A stretch of 20,130 nt of DNA from DATAFF01 sp044870245 (GTDB lineage Bacteria; Pseudomonadota; Alphaproteobacteria; Rhizobiales; Aestuariivirgaceae): positions 1 through 20,130 of the forward strand of contig JBIOYR010000095.1 of the NCBI GenBank assembly GCA_044870245.1, in the 5' to 3' direction. Positions 7,390 to 14,708 of this stretch are shown here, one piece after another. The notes beneath the pieces are model-generated. The model saw only the letters and a list, made by a program, of their open reading frames with translations. It was not told the DNA's origin and made no database searches. The translations under genes were made by a program, and so were the position numbers. Position 1 is the stretch's first letter. Each line of letters begins with the position of its first letter.

Positions 7390-7812
7390 CTAACCTCTAG
7401 CGATCTCGATCCGGCGCGTAATGCGCTCGGGCTGTGGCTGTTCGAGATCGATCGACAGCAGGCCGTCTTTCAATTCCGCAACTTTGACCGTGATGCCGTC
7501 GGCAATGACGAAAGCGCGCTGAAACTGCCGCGCGGCAATGCCGCGATGGAGATACTGGCGCTCGATATCGTCCTTCTGCTTCCCGCGAATCACCAGCTGG
7601 TTTTCCTCGAAGGAGACCTCCAGGTCCTCGCGCGCGAAACCGGCCACGGCAAGGGTGATTCTCAGCCTTTCGGGTTCTGACCCGTTGCGCGGCAGGCGCT
7701 CGATGTTGTACGGCGGATAACCGTCTCCCGCCGTCTTCGACGCTCTGTCGATGAGGCGTTCGATTTCCTCGAACCCAAGCAGCAAAGGCGAAGTGCGTCC
7801 GTTGCGAGACAT
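7390..7812 (-). CDS. Small heat-shock protein, Hsp20/alpha-crystallin family
   Basis: The 140-residue protein has the Hsp20 layout: a short N-terminal arm (FEEIERLIDRASKTAGDGYP), the YNIERL entry into the alpha-crystallin domain, core strands such as RITLAVAGFAREDLEVSFEE and NQLVIRGKQ, then the HRGIAARQFQRAF region, the LKDGLLSIDLEQ strand and a C-terminal IEI motif used for oligomer contacts. It holds unfolding proteins in an ATP-independent way in the cytoplasm. An AAAGGG ribosome binding site lies about nine bases before the ATG. A strong RpoH-type promoter is found 83 bases upstream of the start codon, and the DUF1150 gene follows closely, so both should be heat-induced. Confidence 0.92.
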   Translation of the reverse strand: MSRNGRTSPLLLGFEEIERLIDRASKTAGDGYPPYNIERLPRNGSEPERLRITLAVAGFAREDLEVSFEENQLVIRGKQKDDIERQYLHRGIAARQFQRAFVIADGITVKVAELKDGLLSIDLEQPQPERITRRIEIARG

Positions 7813-7894
7813 CGGCCAAGCCCTTTCAGATGAAGCAGCTCTTCCAATGAAGGTTCCCGCAGTCCCGACAGGGGCCCCGCAGGATCGGCGCTAG

Positions 7895-7923
7895 ATATGG
7901 CTCGGCGCCCCTTCCCTTTCAAG
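7895..7923 (-). promoter_or_regulatory. RpoH (sigma-32) heat-shock promoter for hsp20-DUF1150
   Basis: Read on the minus strand, CTTGAA (7923-7918) is followed after exactly 17 bases by CCATAT (7900-7895). This matches the RpoH consensus -35 CTTGAA and -10 CCATnT. The expected transcription start, near 7888, leaves a leader of about 75 bases before hsp20. Confidence 0.75.
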
Positions 7924-7940
7924 CACCAGCGGAGGACTCC

Positions 7941-9110
7941 TTGCCACATCCGGTTGAGATCAGGCCGGTCGATGGCGGCCGAGAACTGAAACAGTTCGTC
8001 AGGCTGCCGCGCCAGCTTTACCGCGGGATTCCGGGCTATTCCGCCCCGCTCGATCTCCAGAGGCTCCAGGAGCTCGACCGCCGCCGCAACCCCTATTTCG
8101 CTCATGCCGAGGCGTCCTTCTGGCTTGCTCTCCAGGATGGTCGGCCGGTGGGCCGAATCTCGGCCCAGATCGACCGGCTGGAAGCCGAGAGCCGCCCCGG
8201 TCTTGGCCATTTCGGGAATTTCGCCGCCATCAACGATGGCGAGGTCGTCCGGGAACTCTTCCGCGAGGCCGAGCATTGGCTTCGTCGCCACGGCGTCAGC
8301 CACGTCACCGGCCCCTATAATCTCTCCATCAACCAGGAAAGCGGGCTCCTCGTCGAGGGTCATCAGGAAAGACCGATGTTCCTGATGCCGTGGGACGGTG
8401 ACTGGCTTCCAGCGCATCTCGAACAACAAGGTTATCGGCCGGTCCGCGACCTTTTCGCCTACCGGCACGATGTTCTCGACGAGCCGCAGCACAAGGGCCG
8501 GCGCCTGCTCGACCGAATCGGCCGCGACCCGACCGTCAAGGCGCGCTTCGCCGATCTGGGCCGGATCGACGAGGAGATTTCGGTGATCGCCAAAGTCTTC
8601 AACGATGCCTGGGCCGACAATTGGGGCTTTGTGCCGCTCACCGTCGGTGAGGTCACCCACATGGCCAAGGAGCTCAAGCCCTTCATCGCCAATGAGAGCA
8701 TGACCGTCATCGAGGTCGATGGTGAGCCGCAGGCCTTCGCCTTTGCCTTGCCCAATCTGCTCGAGCTCTCCGACGGGCTCGATGGCAGGCTCATACCCTT
8801 CGGCTGGGCCCGCGTTCTGACCCGTTATCTCACCCGCTCGATACGCAGCGAGCGGCTCGCCCTGATGGGGGTCAGGCGCCGCTACCGCGATAATCCGCTC
8901 GGGGCCGCCCTGGCCTTTCTTGCCATCGAGAAGCTCCGCGAGGGGTCGCGAAAGCGGGGCATCGTTGCCGCCGAGCTTGGCTGGGTGCTCGACACCAACC
9001 ACCGCATGCGCAGCATGCTCGAGGATGCCGGCGCTCGCCATTACAAGACCTACCGCGTCTATGAGAAGCTCCTCGCGCCGGCGGATGCGGCTGCTTCGCC
9101 ACACTTGTGA
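7941..9110 (+). CDS. YghO-like GNAT-fold N-acyltransferase-type protein, function unknown
   Basis: The 389-residue protein begins VEIRPVDGGRELKQFVRLPRQLY and contains FWLALQDGRPVGRISAQIDR, HVTGPYNLSINQESGLLVEG, a central WADNWGFVPLTVGEV segment, and a late ELGWVLDTNHRMRSMLEDAG stretch. Together these are typical of the COG family of YghO-like proteins with two GNAT-type folds; some older entries call it a dATP pyrophosphohydrolase, which I do not support. The last segment resembles the acyl-CoA-binding and product end of acyltransferases. The start is TTG at 7941, supported by GGAGGA five bases upstream and by the lack of a better ATG. It is divergent from hsp20 across a short shared control region. 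Confidence 0.7.
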   Translation: MPHPVEIRPVDGGRELKQFVRLPRQLYRGIPGYSAPLDLQRLQELDRRRNPYFAHAEASFWLALQDGRPVGRISAQIDRLEAESRPGLGHFGNFAAINDGEVVRELFREAEHWLRRHGVSHVTGPYNLSINQESGLLVEGHQERPMFLMPWDGDWLPAHLEQQGYRPVRDLFAYRHDVLDEPQHKGRRLLDRIGRDPTVKARFADLGRIDEEISVIAKVFNDAWADNWGFVPLTVGEVTHMAKELKPFIANESMTVIEVDGEPQAFAFALPNLLELSDGLDGRLIPFGWARVLTRYLTRSIRSERLALMGVRRRYRDNPLGAALAFLAIEKLREGSRKRGIVAAELGWVLDTNHRMRSMLEDAGARHYKTYRVYEKLLAPADAAASPHL

Positions 9111-9233
9111 TTGATCGTTCGTTCTTCGGCGCGGCGAGCCGAGAAAATTCTTGATTATGTAGGCATAACGTCTTAAGTGGCGTCTTGCCCAATTTCGCAC
9201 GTGCCTGTGGTCGTGCTCTCCAACGGCATCAAC

Positions 9234-9409
9234 CTTGGCAGAGGCGGCTTGAAGCAACGACGGAACGGGCTTTTTCGACTTTTCCAGTTCAGCTGGAACA
9301 CCGAAGAGGCTTGTCCATCTTGCCAGGCGTGCGGAACGGGTGATCCCGATCCAATCCACGGCAGCATCGCAACAGGGCGGTTTCCGTCCGCTACAGCCAT
9401 TGGGGATCG
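9234..9409 (+). ncRNA. Structured 5' leader RNA of the decarboxylase gene, candidate speF-family leader
   Basis: The 305-bp gap 9111-9415 holds clear secondary structure. CTTGGCA (9234-9240) pairs with TGCCAGG (9321-9327, one G-U) and encloses a long hairpin: a 13-bp outer stem (9265-9277 with 9302-9314, several G-U), an internal loop, a 6-bp inner stem TTCCAG/CTGGAA (9282-9287 with 9293-9298) and a 5-nt loop. Further hairpins are CGGG/CCCG at 9337-9348 (extended by GGA/TCC) and GGGCGG/CCGTCC at 9375-9389. CGATCCAAT (9347-9355) can pair with ATTGG..ATCG (9399-9409), covering the GGGGA ribosome binding site. Alphaproteobacterial ornithine decarboxylase genes are known to carry the conserved speF leader; identity here is inferred from position and structure, not from a model search. 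Confidence 0.55.
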
Positions 9410-9415
9410 AGTGCC

Positions 9416-10546
9416 ATGACCGCCCGAATCCGCGATTTCCTTTCTCGACGAACCGAGGACGGGCCCTGCCTCGTCCTTGATCTCGATGTCGTGCGCGCCA
9501 ACTACCTGGCGCTGGCCCGGGCGCTGCCTGATACCCGCGTCTTCTACGCGGTCAAGGCCAATCCGGCGCCCGAGGTGCTGAACCTGCTGAGCGCCCTTGG
9601 TTCCTGCTTCGACGTTGCCTCCATGGGCGAGGTCGAGCTGGTGCTGCAGAGCGGTGCCAGCCCCGACCGCATTTCCTACGGCAACACCATCAAGAAGGAG
9701 CGCGATATCGCGCGAGCCTATGAGCTCGGCGTCCGGCTGTTCGCCGTCGATTCGCAAGCCGAGGTCGACAAGGTGGCGCGCGCCGCGCCGGGCGCCCAGG
9801 TCTTCTGCCGCATCCTTTGCGACGGACAGGGGGCCGACTGGCCGCTGTCCCGCAAATTCGGCTGCGCCCCCGAGCTCGCTCCCGACATTCTCGAGCATGC
9901 CAAGCGCCATGGCCTCGATGCTTATGGCGTGTCCTTCCATGTCGGGTCGCAGCAAATGAACCCGGAGGCCTGGGACGCGGCGCTTGCAGCCTCGGCGGAG
10001 ATTTTCCGTCGGTGCGCCGAGCGCGGCATCACGCTGCGCATGGTCAATCTCGGTGGCGGCTTCCCGGCCCGCTATCTCAAGGCGATTCCGACCGTCGAGC
10101 GGTTCGGGGCGGCGATCTTCCGTGCCCTGTCGAAGCATTTCGGCAACCGAATCCCGGAGACCATCATCGAGCCCGGTCGCGGCCTGGTCGGCGGCGCCGG
10201 AATCATTGAGGCCGAGGTCGTGCTCATCTCCCGCAAATCGGCGGATGAGGAGGTGCGCTGGGTCTATCTCGACATCGGCAAGTTCGGCGGTCTCGCCGAG
10301 ACCATGGAGGAGGCGATCCGCTATCCGATCCGCACGCCGCGGGACGGCGACAAGACCGCGCCCTGCATCATTGCCGGGCCGACCTGCGATTCGGCGGATG
10401 TGCTGTATGAGAAGCAGCCCTATGCCCTCCCGGTCAGCCTGGCCATCGGCGACAAGGTCCTGATCGAGGGAACCGGCGCCTACACCACGACTTACTCCAC
10501 TGTGGCGTTCAACGGCTTTCCGCCGCTTCGGTCCTATGTGATCTGA
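9416..10546 (+). CDS. Type III PLP-dependent ornithine/lysine decarboxylase
   Basis: The 376-residue enzyme belongs to the alanine-racemase-fold decarboxylases. Lys47 in YAVKANPAPE forms the Schiff base with PLP, HVGSQ with His175 stacks on the cofactor, NLGGGFP and EPGRGLVG hold the phosphate, and GPTCDSADVLYE (Cys324, Asp325) supplies the acid and substrate residues from the partner subunit of the dimer. It should make putrescine from ornithine, and perhaps cadaverine from lysine, as rhizobial homologues do. The homospermidine synthase gene follows after two bases, so the product is likely putrescine for homospermidine. GGGGA at 9402-9406 is a well-spaced ribosome binding site and may be controlled by the leader RNA. 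Confidence 0.93.
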   Translation: MTARIRDFLSRRTEDGPCLVLDLDVVRANYLALARALPDTRVFYAVKANPAPEVLNLLSALGSCFDVASMGEVELVLQSGASPDRISYGNTIKKERDIARAYELGVRLFAVDSQAEVDKVARAAPGAQVFCRILCDGQGADWPLSRKFGCAPELAPDILEHAKRHGLDAYGVSFHVGSQQMNPEAWDAALAASAEIFRRCAERGITLRMVNLGGGFPARYLKAIPTVERFGAAIFRALSKHFGNRIPETIIEPGRGLVGGAGIIEAEVVLISRKSADEEVRWVYLDIGKFGGLAETMEEAIRYPIRTPRDGDKTAPCIIAGPTCDSADVLYEKQPYALPVSLAIGDKVLIEGTGAYTTTYSTVAFNGFPPLRSYVI

Positions 10547-10548
10547 CC

Positions 10549-11982
10549 ATGGCCCACCATCCTCGACATGCAAGCATCGCCGGGCCGGTCGTGATGGTCG
10601 GCTTCGGCTCGATCGGCCGCGGCACGCTGCCGCTCATCGACCGGCATTTCGACTTCGACAGGTCGCGACTGACCGTCATCGACCCTGCCGACGTCGATCA
10701 GGAGGAGATCGCCAAATATGGCGGCAAGTTCCTGCAGCTCGGGCTGACGCGCGACAACTACCGCGAAGTGTTGGGTCCGCTGCTCACCGAGGGCGGCGGC
10801 CAGGGCTTCTGCGTCAACCTCTCGGTCGACACCTCATCGCTCGAGATCATGGAGTTCTGCCGCGAGATCGGCGCGCTCTACATCGACACGGTGGTCGAGC
10901 CCTGGGCCGGCTTTTACTTCGACGACCGCCTCGGTCCGGAGGCGCGCTCCAACTATGCGCTGCGCGAGGAGATCCTGGCGGCCCGCCGCCGCCGTCCCGG
11001 CGGGGTGACGGCCGTCTCCTGCTGCGGCGCCAATCCCGGCATGGTGTCGTGGTTCGTCAAGCAGGCGCTGATCGATCTGAAGCGCGATCTCGAGCTTGGC
11101 GGCGACGAGCCGAAGAACCGCGAGGAATGGGGCGAGCTCGCTGCCCGCCTCGGCGTCAAGGGCATCCACATCGCCGAGCGCGACACCCAGCGCGCCCGCT
11201 ATCCCAAGCCCCTCGATGTATTCACCAACACCTGGTCGGTCGAAGGCTTCATCTCCGAGGGCCTGCAGCCGGCCGAGCTTGGCTTCGGCACTCATGAGAA
11301 ATGGATGCCCGAGAATGCCAGGACTCACGCCACCGGCTGCGGCGCTGCGATCTATCTGCTGCAGCCTGGCGCCAACACCCGCGTCCGCAGCTGGTGCCCG
11401 ACGCCCGGCCCGCAATTCGGCTTCCTGGTCACCCACAATGAGTCGATCTCGATCGCCGATCATCTGACAGTCCGCGACGCCACCGGTGACGTCGTCTACC
11501 GGCCGACCTGTCATTATGCCTACCATCCTTGCAACGACGCCGTCCTGTCGCTGCACGAGATGTTCGGCCGCGCCGGTCAGCGCCAGAGCGACATCCACAT
11601 TCTCGACGAGAACGAGATCGTCGATGGCCGCGACGAGCTCGGCGTGCTGCTGTTCGGCCATCAGCGCAACGCCTATTGGTATGGCTCGCAGCTTTCCATC
11701 GAGGAGACCCGCGCGCTTGCCCCCTATCAGAATGCCACCGGGCTCCAGGTCTCGTCGGCGGTGCTCGCCGGGATGGTCTGGGCGCTGGAGAACCCCGAAG
11801 CCGGCATCGTCGAGACCGACGACATGGACCACCGTCGTTGCCTCGAGATCCAGCGGCCCTATCTCGGCCCGGTCATCGGCGTCTACACCGACTGGACGCC
11901 GCTCGACCACCGCTCGCAGCTCTTCATCGAGGACCTCGACACGAGCGATCCCTGGCAGTTCCGCAACGTGCTGGTGCGGTAG
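10549..11982 (+). CDS. hss: Homospermidine synthase
   Basis: The 477-residue protein has the same length as the well-studied Blastochloris viridis enzyme. An N-terminal NAD-binding Rossmann motif MVGFGSIGRG (residues 16-25) is followed by the homospermidine synthase fold. Trp229 (in NTWSVEG) and Glu237 occupy positions reported as substrate-binding in the B. viridis enzyme. It uses NAD as a prosthetic group to join two putrescine units (or putrescine and spermidine) into sym-homospermidine, the main long polyamine of many rhizobia. The ATG is two bases after the decarboxylase stop, so translation is likely coupled. Its presence argues that this organism makes homospermidine. Confidence 0.95.
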   Translation: MAHHPRHASIAGPVVMVGFGSIGRGTLPLIDRHFDFDRSRLTVIDPADVDQEEIAKYGGKFLQLGLTRDNYREVLGPLLTEGGGQGFCVNLSVDTSSLEIMEFCREIGALYIDTVVEPWAGFYFDDRLGPEARSNYALREEILAARRRRPGGVTAVSCCGANPGMVSWFVKQALIDLKRDLELGGDEPKNREEWGELAARLGVKGIHIAERDTQRARYPKPLDVFTNTWSVEGFISEGLQPAELGFGTHEKWMPENARTHATGCGAAIYLLQPGANTRVRSWCPTPGPQFGFLVTHNESISIADHLTVRDATGDVVYRPTCHYAYHPCNDAVLSLHEMFGRAGQRQSDIHILDENEIVDGRDELGVLLFGHQRNAYWYGSQLSIEETRALAPYQNATGLQVSSAVLAGMVWALENPEAGIVETDDMDHRRCLEIQRPYLGPVIGVYTDWTPLDHRSQLFIEDLDTSDPWQFRNVLVR

Positions 11983-11990
11983 CGAAGGAA

Positions 11991-12018
11991 GGCAGTGGGC
12001 ATTGGACAATAGGCAGTG
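11991..12018 (+). repeat. Four degenerate tandem heptamers (GGCAGTG type)
   Basis: GGCAGTG, GGCATTG, GACAATA and GGCAGTG follow one another without gaps just after the hss stop codon. The first and fourth units are identical; the middle two differ at two and five positions. This looks like a short remnant of the heptameric intergenic repeats seen in some alphaproteobacterial genomes. Confidence 0.45.
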
Positions 12019-12039
12019 ACCTGTGCCTCTCCCTGCCTA
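12010..12039. terminator. Inverted repeat between convergent hss and Ldh-family genes
   Basis: TAGGCAG (12010-12016) and CTGCCTA (12033-12039) form a perfect 7-bp stem with a 16-nt loop in the 61-bp convergent gap. No T-run flanks it on either side. Its position suits a bidirectional transcript end, but the loop is long. Confidence 0.3.
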
Positions 12040-12043
12040 CGAC

Positions 12044-13084
12044 CTACCCCAGCTCCCCCGCCTCGACCCCATAACGTTCGGCCAAGTCCCGCAGCGTCGC
12101 AACGATGGCCGGCGACAATGGCACCCCGTCCTTCCGCGCCTGGCGGGCCCGCGCCAGTGCTGCCTCTCCCGGCAGGCGGACCGGCGCCGCAGGATCGAGG
12201 GGGCGGGCATCACGACAGGCCTCGATCAGCCAATGCACCTGGCGTTGAAATGCCTGAGTTCCGACGAAGCGTGCCGGCTTGAGCGCCAGCACCAGCACCG
12301 CGGCACCCCACTCGCTCGGCTCGTCTGCCCGGCCATAGCCGCTCAGGCCCTGGGTCAGGCATTCGACCAGGAGTCCCAGCGCATAGCCCTTATGGCCATG
12401 GTCGAGCCCGCCGATCGGCAGCAGCGCGCCGCCGGCCTCCAGCACCCGCGGGTCATCGCTCAACTTTCCCTCCGGCGTCAGCAGCCACTGCCCCGGCATG
12501 GCGCGCCCTTCCGCCCTTCGCAAAGCCGTCATCCCGCCCGTCGTGATCGACATCGACACATCGATCAGGATCGGATCGGGCTCGGCCGGAATTCCGGCGG
12601 CGATCGGATTGGGCGTCGTCACCGGCGTGATGCCGCCATAGGGAGCCACCATCGCCGCGCTCGGGTCGGAGGTGAAGACCAGGATGAACGTTTGGGCCCG
12701 CGCCGGTTCCTCGAGGAACGCCGCCAGGCAGGCGATATGGTGGCTGCGGCGGAGCGCCACCGCGCCGAGCCCGAGCTGGTCGGCGAGCGCCGTTGCGCGG
12801 TCGATGGCGAGGCCGGTGGTCCACACACCGGGAAGGCGCCTTGCATCCCAGGTCTCGACCGCGCCATGGCTGCTGACCACCTGCGGCGCGCCATCGCGGG
12901 TCATGCTGCCTTCTTCGAGCGCTTCGACATAGTCGCCAAGGAGCTGCAGGCCGTGGGTGCGATGACCGTAGAGATCGGCCTGAAGGAGCCCCGCCGCGAC
13001 CGCCGCCGCCGGTGCGGCCGGCACGCCCGCCGCCTCCAGGATCTCGCGGGCAATCCGGTTCAGCGCTTCGGGAGCGTAAAGCAT
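12044..13084 (-). CDS. Ldh-family NAD(P)-dependent oxidoreductase (malate/L-lactate/ureidoglycolate dehydrogenase type)
   Basis: The 346-residue protein shows the family landmarks: GHRTHGLQLLGDYV (the H-x-x-HG catalytic region, His44), LRRSHHIACLAAFLE, TPVTTPNPIAAGIPAE for dinucleotide binding, IDVSMSITT, and LDHGHKGYALGLLVE. The family reduces 2-oxo acids or imines, or oxidises the 2-hydroxy acids. Members include malate, ureidoglycolate, 2,3-diketogulonate and (R)-sulfolactate dehydrogenases and pyrroline-2-carboxylate reductases, so the substrate cannot be read from sequence. It is the last gene of the minus-strand operon, starting three bases after the permease stop, which makes a catabolic role likely. 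Confidence 0.85.
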   Translation of the reverse strand: MLYAPEALNRIAREILEAAGVPAAPAAAVAAGLLQADLYGHRTHGLQLLGDYVEALEEGSMTRDGAPQVVSSHGAVETWDARRLPGVWTTGLAIDRATALADQLGLGAVALRRSHHIACLAAFLEEPARAQTFILVFTSDPSAAMVAPYGGITPVTTPNPIAAGIPAEPDPILIDVSMSITTGGMTALRRAEGRAMPGQWLLTPEGKLSDDPRVLEAGGALLPIGGLDHGHKGYALGLLVECLTQGLSGYGRADEPSEWGAAVLVLALKPARFVGTQAFQRQVHWLIEACRDARPLDPAAPVRLPGEAALARARQARKDGVPLSPAIVATLRDLAERYGVEAGELG

Positions 13085-13087
13085 GCG

Positions 13088-13933
13088 CTAGTGCCGCCGC
13101 CGTTGCGAGATGTGCCAGGGAATGGTGAACCGCTCGCACAATGTAACGATGCCGAATAGCGACAGGCCCAGAATGGTGAGCAGGAAGATGCCGGCGAAGG
13201 CGAGGTCGGGCCGCATGTTGCCGGTCACGATCTGGATGTAGAAGCCGAGCCCCTGATCGCTCCCGATGAACTCGGCGATGGTGGCGCCGACCGTGGCATT
13301 GATCGCCGCATATTTGAAGCCGACGAAACATTGCGGCATCGCTGCCGGCAGCCTCACCTTCATGAACGACCGCAAGGGCCCTGCCCCGGTCGCCCTGACG
13401 AAGCGTTCGAGCTCCTCCGGCAGCGAACCGAAGGCGAGAATGGCGTTGAGCACGATCGGAAAGAAGCAGACGAGAAAGACGATGATGACCTTGGGCAGGA
13501 GGCCGAAGCCGAGCCATGAGATGAAGAGCGGCGCGAAGGCGATCTTCGGCGTCATCTCGATCGAGACGAAGAAGGGATAAATGGTCCGTCGGAGGATCGA
13601 CGAGAAGGCGATCGCCAACCCGAGCGGCACCGCGATGACCACGGCAGCGACATAGCCGAGCACCGTTTCGAGGCCGGTAACATAGGTGTAATAGAGGAGC
13701 CGATCGAAATCGGCCGCGCTCTTGGTCACGATGTCGGAAGGCTTCGGCAGGATGTAGGCCGGAATGCCGAACCAGTCGATCGAGTATTCCCAGAACAGGA
13801 AGAACCCGACGAAGAAGGCGATGAATGGCCAGGAGCGGGCAAGCTTCGCCGCGAGCCTCTGCAGCGCCGCCCTGAGCGCTCTCGGCCGGTTGGCAGTCTC
13901 GGCCGCTCCGCTCTCAAAAGACGCCATAGCCAT
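13088..13933 (-). CDS. ABC transporter permease, TauC/SsuC-like
   Basis: The 281-residue inner-membrane protein has about six hydrophobic helices, starting at residue 35 after a polar N-terminus. The conserved permease-ATPase coupling loop is present (ELERFVRATGAGPLRSFMKVRLPAAMPQ). The ending and topology match permeases of taurine, alkanesulfonate, nitrate and pyrimidine-precursor importers. It overlaps the ATPase gene by 20 bases. With the following ATPase and binding protein it forms a complete importer, presumably for the substrate of the enzymes in this operon. Confidence 0.9.
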   Translation of the reverse strand: MAMASFESGAAETANRPRALRAALQRLAAKLARSWPFIAFFVGFFLFWEYSIDWFGIPAYILPKPSDIVTKSAADFDRLLYYTYVTGLETVLGYVAAVVIAVPLGLAIAFSSILRRTIYPFFVSIEMTPKIAFAPLFISWLGFGLLPKVIIVFLVCFFPIVLNAILAFGSLPEELERFVRATGAGPLRSFMKVRLPAAMPQCFVGFKYAAINATVGATIAEFIGSDQGLGFYIQIVTGNMRPDLAFAGIFLLTILGLSLFGIVTLCERFTIPWHISQRRRH

Positions 13934-14681
13934 GAAATATTTCCTGGATAGTGCCGAGATAGGTAGCGAAGGCCGGGCTCTTCTTGACCTCCAGGTTCCT
14001 GGGCCAAGGCAGGTCGATGTCGATGACCTGATCGATCCGCCCCGGCCGCGGCGTGATGACGCAGATCTTGCTCGACAGCTGGATCGCCTCCTCGATGCTG
14101 TGGGTGACGAACACCACGGTCGGTCGGCGTTCGAGCCATAGCGCCTGCAGATCGACGCGGATGCCCTCGCGCGTCATCGCATCGAGCTTGCCCAGCGGCT
14201 CATCGAGCAGCAGGGTGTCCGGCTCATGCACCAGCGCCTGGCAGAACGCCGCGCGCTGCTGCATGCCGCCCGACAGCTCGAAGGGTTGCCGCTCGGCAAA
14301 TCCGTCGAGGCGCACCGCCTTGATCATGCCGGTGATCCGCTCGGCATAACGTTGCTTGTCGAGCGCCCTGAGCTCGAGCTGGAGCTCGATATTGCCGCGC
14401 ACCGTGCGCCACGGCACCAGCGTGTTGTCCTGGAACATGATGCCGATGGCCGTCTGCGGCCCCATCACCGGGCGGTCATTGACCCGGATCGTGCCATGCG
14501 ACGGCGCAAGCAGCCCGGCGATCATCAGGATGACGGTCGACTTGCCGCAGCCCGAGGGACCAAGCAGCGACACGAACTCACCCGGCGCGATGCTGAGGTC
14601 GGCCGGGCCGAAAGCATGGACAGCGCCATCAACCGTATCGAAGCTCTTCGACACCTGGGTGAGTTCGATCGCGCTGCCCAT
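13914..14681 (-). CDS. ABC transporter ATP-binding protein, TauB/SsuB-like
   Basis: The 255-residue ATPase has Walker A GPSGCGKST (Lys47), Q-loop MFQDNTLVPWRTV, signature LSGGMQQR from residue 136, Walker B LLLDEPLGKLD (Asp160, Glu161) and the H-loop FVTHSIEEA. The VPWRTV and EPLGKLDAMTR motifs place it with the taurine/sulfonate/nitrate subfamily. A strong GAGGAGG ribosome binding site precedes the ATG. It lies between the binding protein and the permease, with which it overlaps, and energises import of a small solute. Confidence 0.93.
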   Translation of the reverse strand: MGSAIELTQVSKSFDTVDGAVHAFGPADLSIAPGEFVSLLGPSGCGKSTVILMIAGLLAPSHGTIRVNDRPVMGPQTAIGIMFQDNTLVPWRTVRGNIELQLELRALDKQRYAERITGMIKAVRLDGFAERQPFELSGGMQQRAAFCQALVHEPDTLLLDEPLGKLDAMTREGIRVDLQALWLERRPTVVFVTHSIEEAIQLSSKICVITPRPGRIDQVIDIDLPWPRNLEVKKSPAFATYLGTIQEIFHGYGVF

Positions 14682-14708
14682 GTCCTCCTCTGTCGGGGTC
14701 GGCTGGCC

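Noticed and set aside
7397..7819. A second minus-strand 140-codon frame over hsp20
   Set aside because: Offset frame of the Hsp20 gene with no alpha-crystallin motifs; the frame 7390-7812 contains them all.
7662..9359. A 565-codon minus-strand frame
   Set aside because: Antisense to the YghO-like gene and overlapping the hsp20 gene in a different frame. No family signature is visible and it would run across the RpoH promoter.
9173..10573. A 466-codon minus-strand frame
   Set aside because: Antisense shadow of the decarboxylase and its leader; the plus-strand gene has all PLP-enzyme motifs.
10834..12009. A 391-codon minus-strand frame
   Set aside because: Antisense shadow of homospermidine synthase, which matches its family over its full length.
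12023..13159. A 378-codon plus-strand frame
   Set aside because: Antisense shadow of the Ldh-family gene; the translation is Arg/His/Gln-rich and has no domain.
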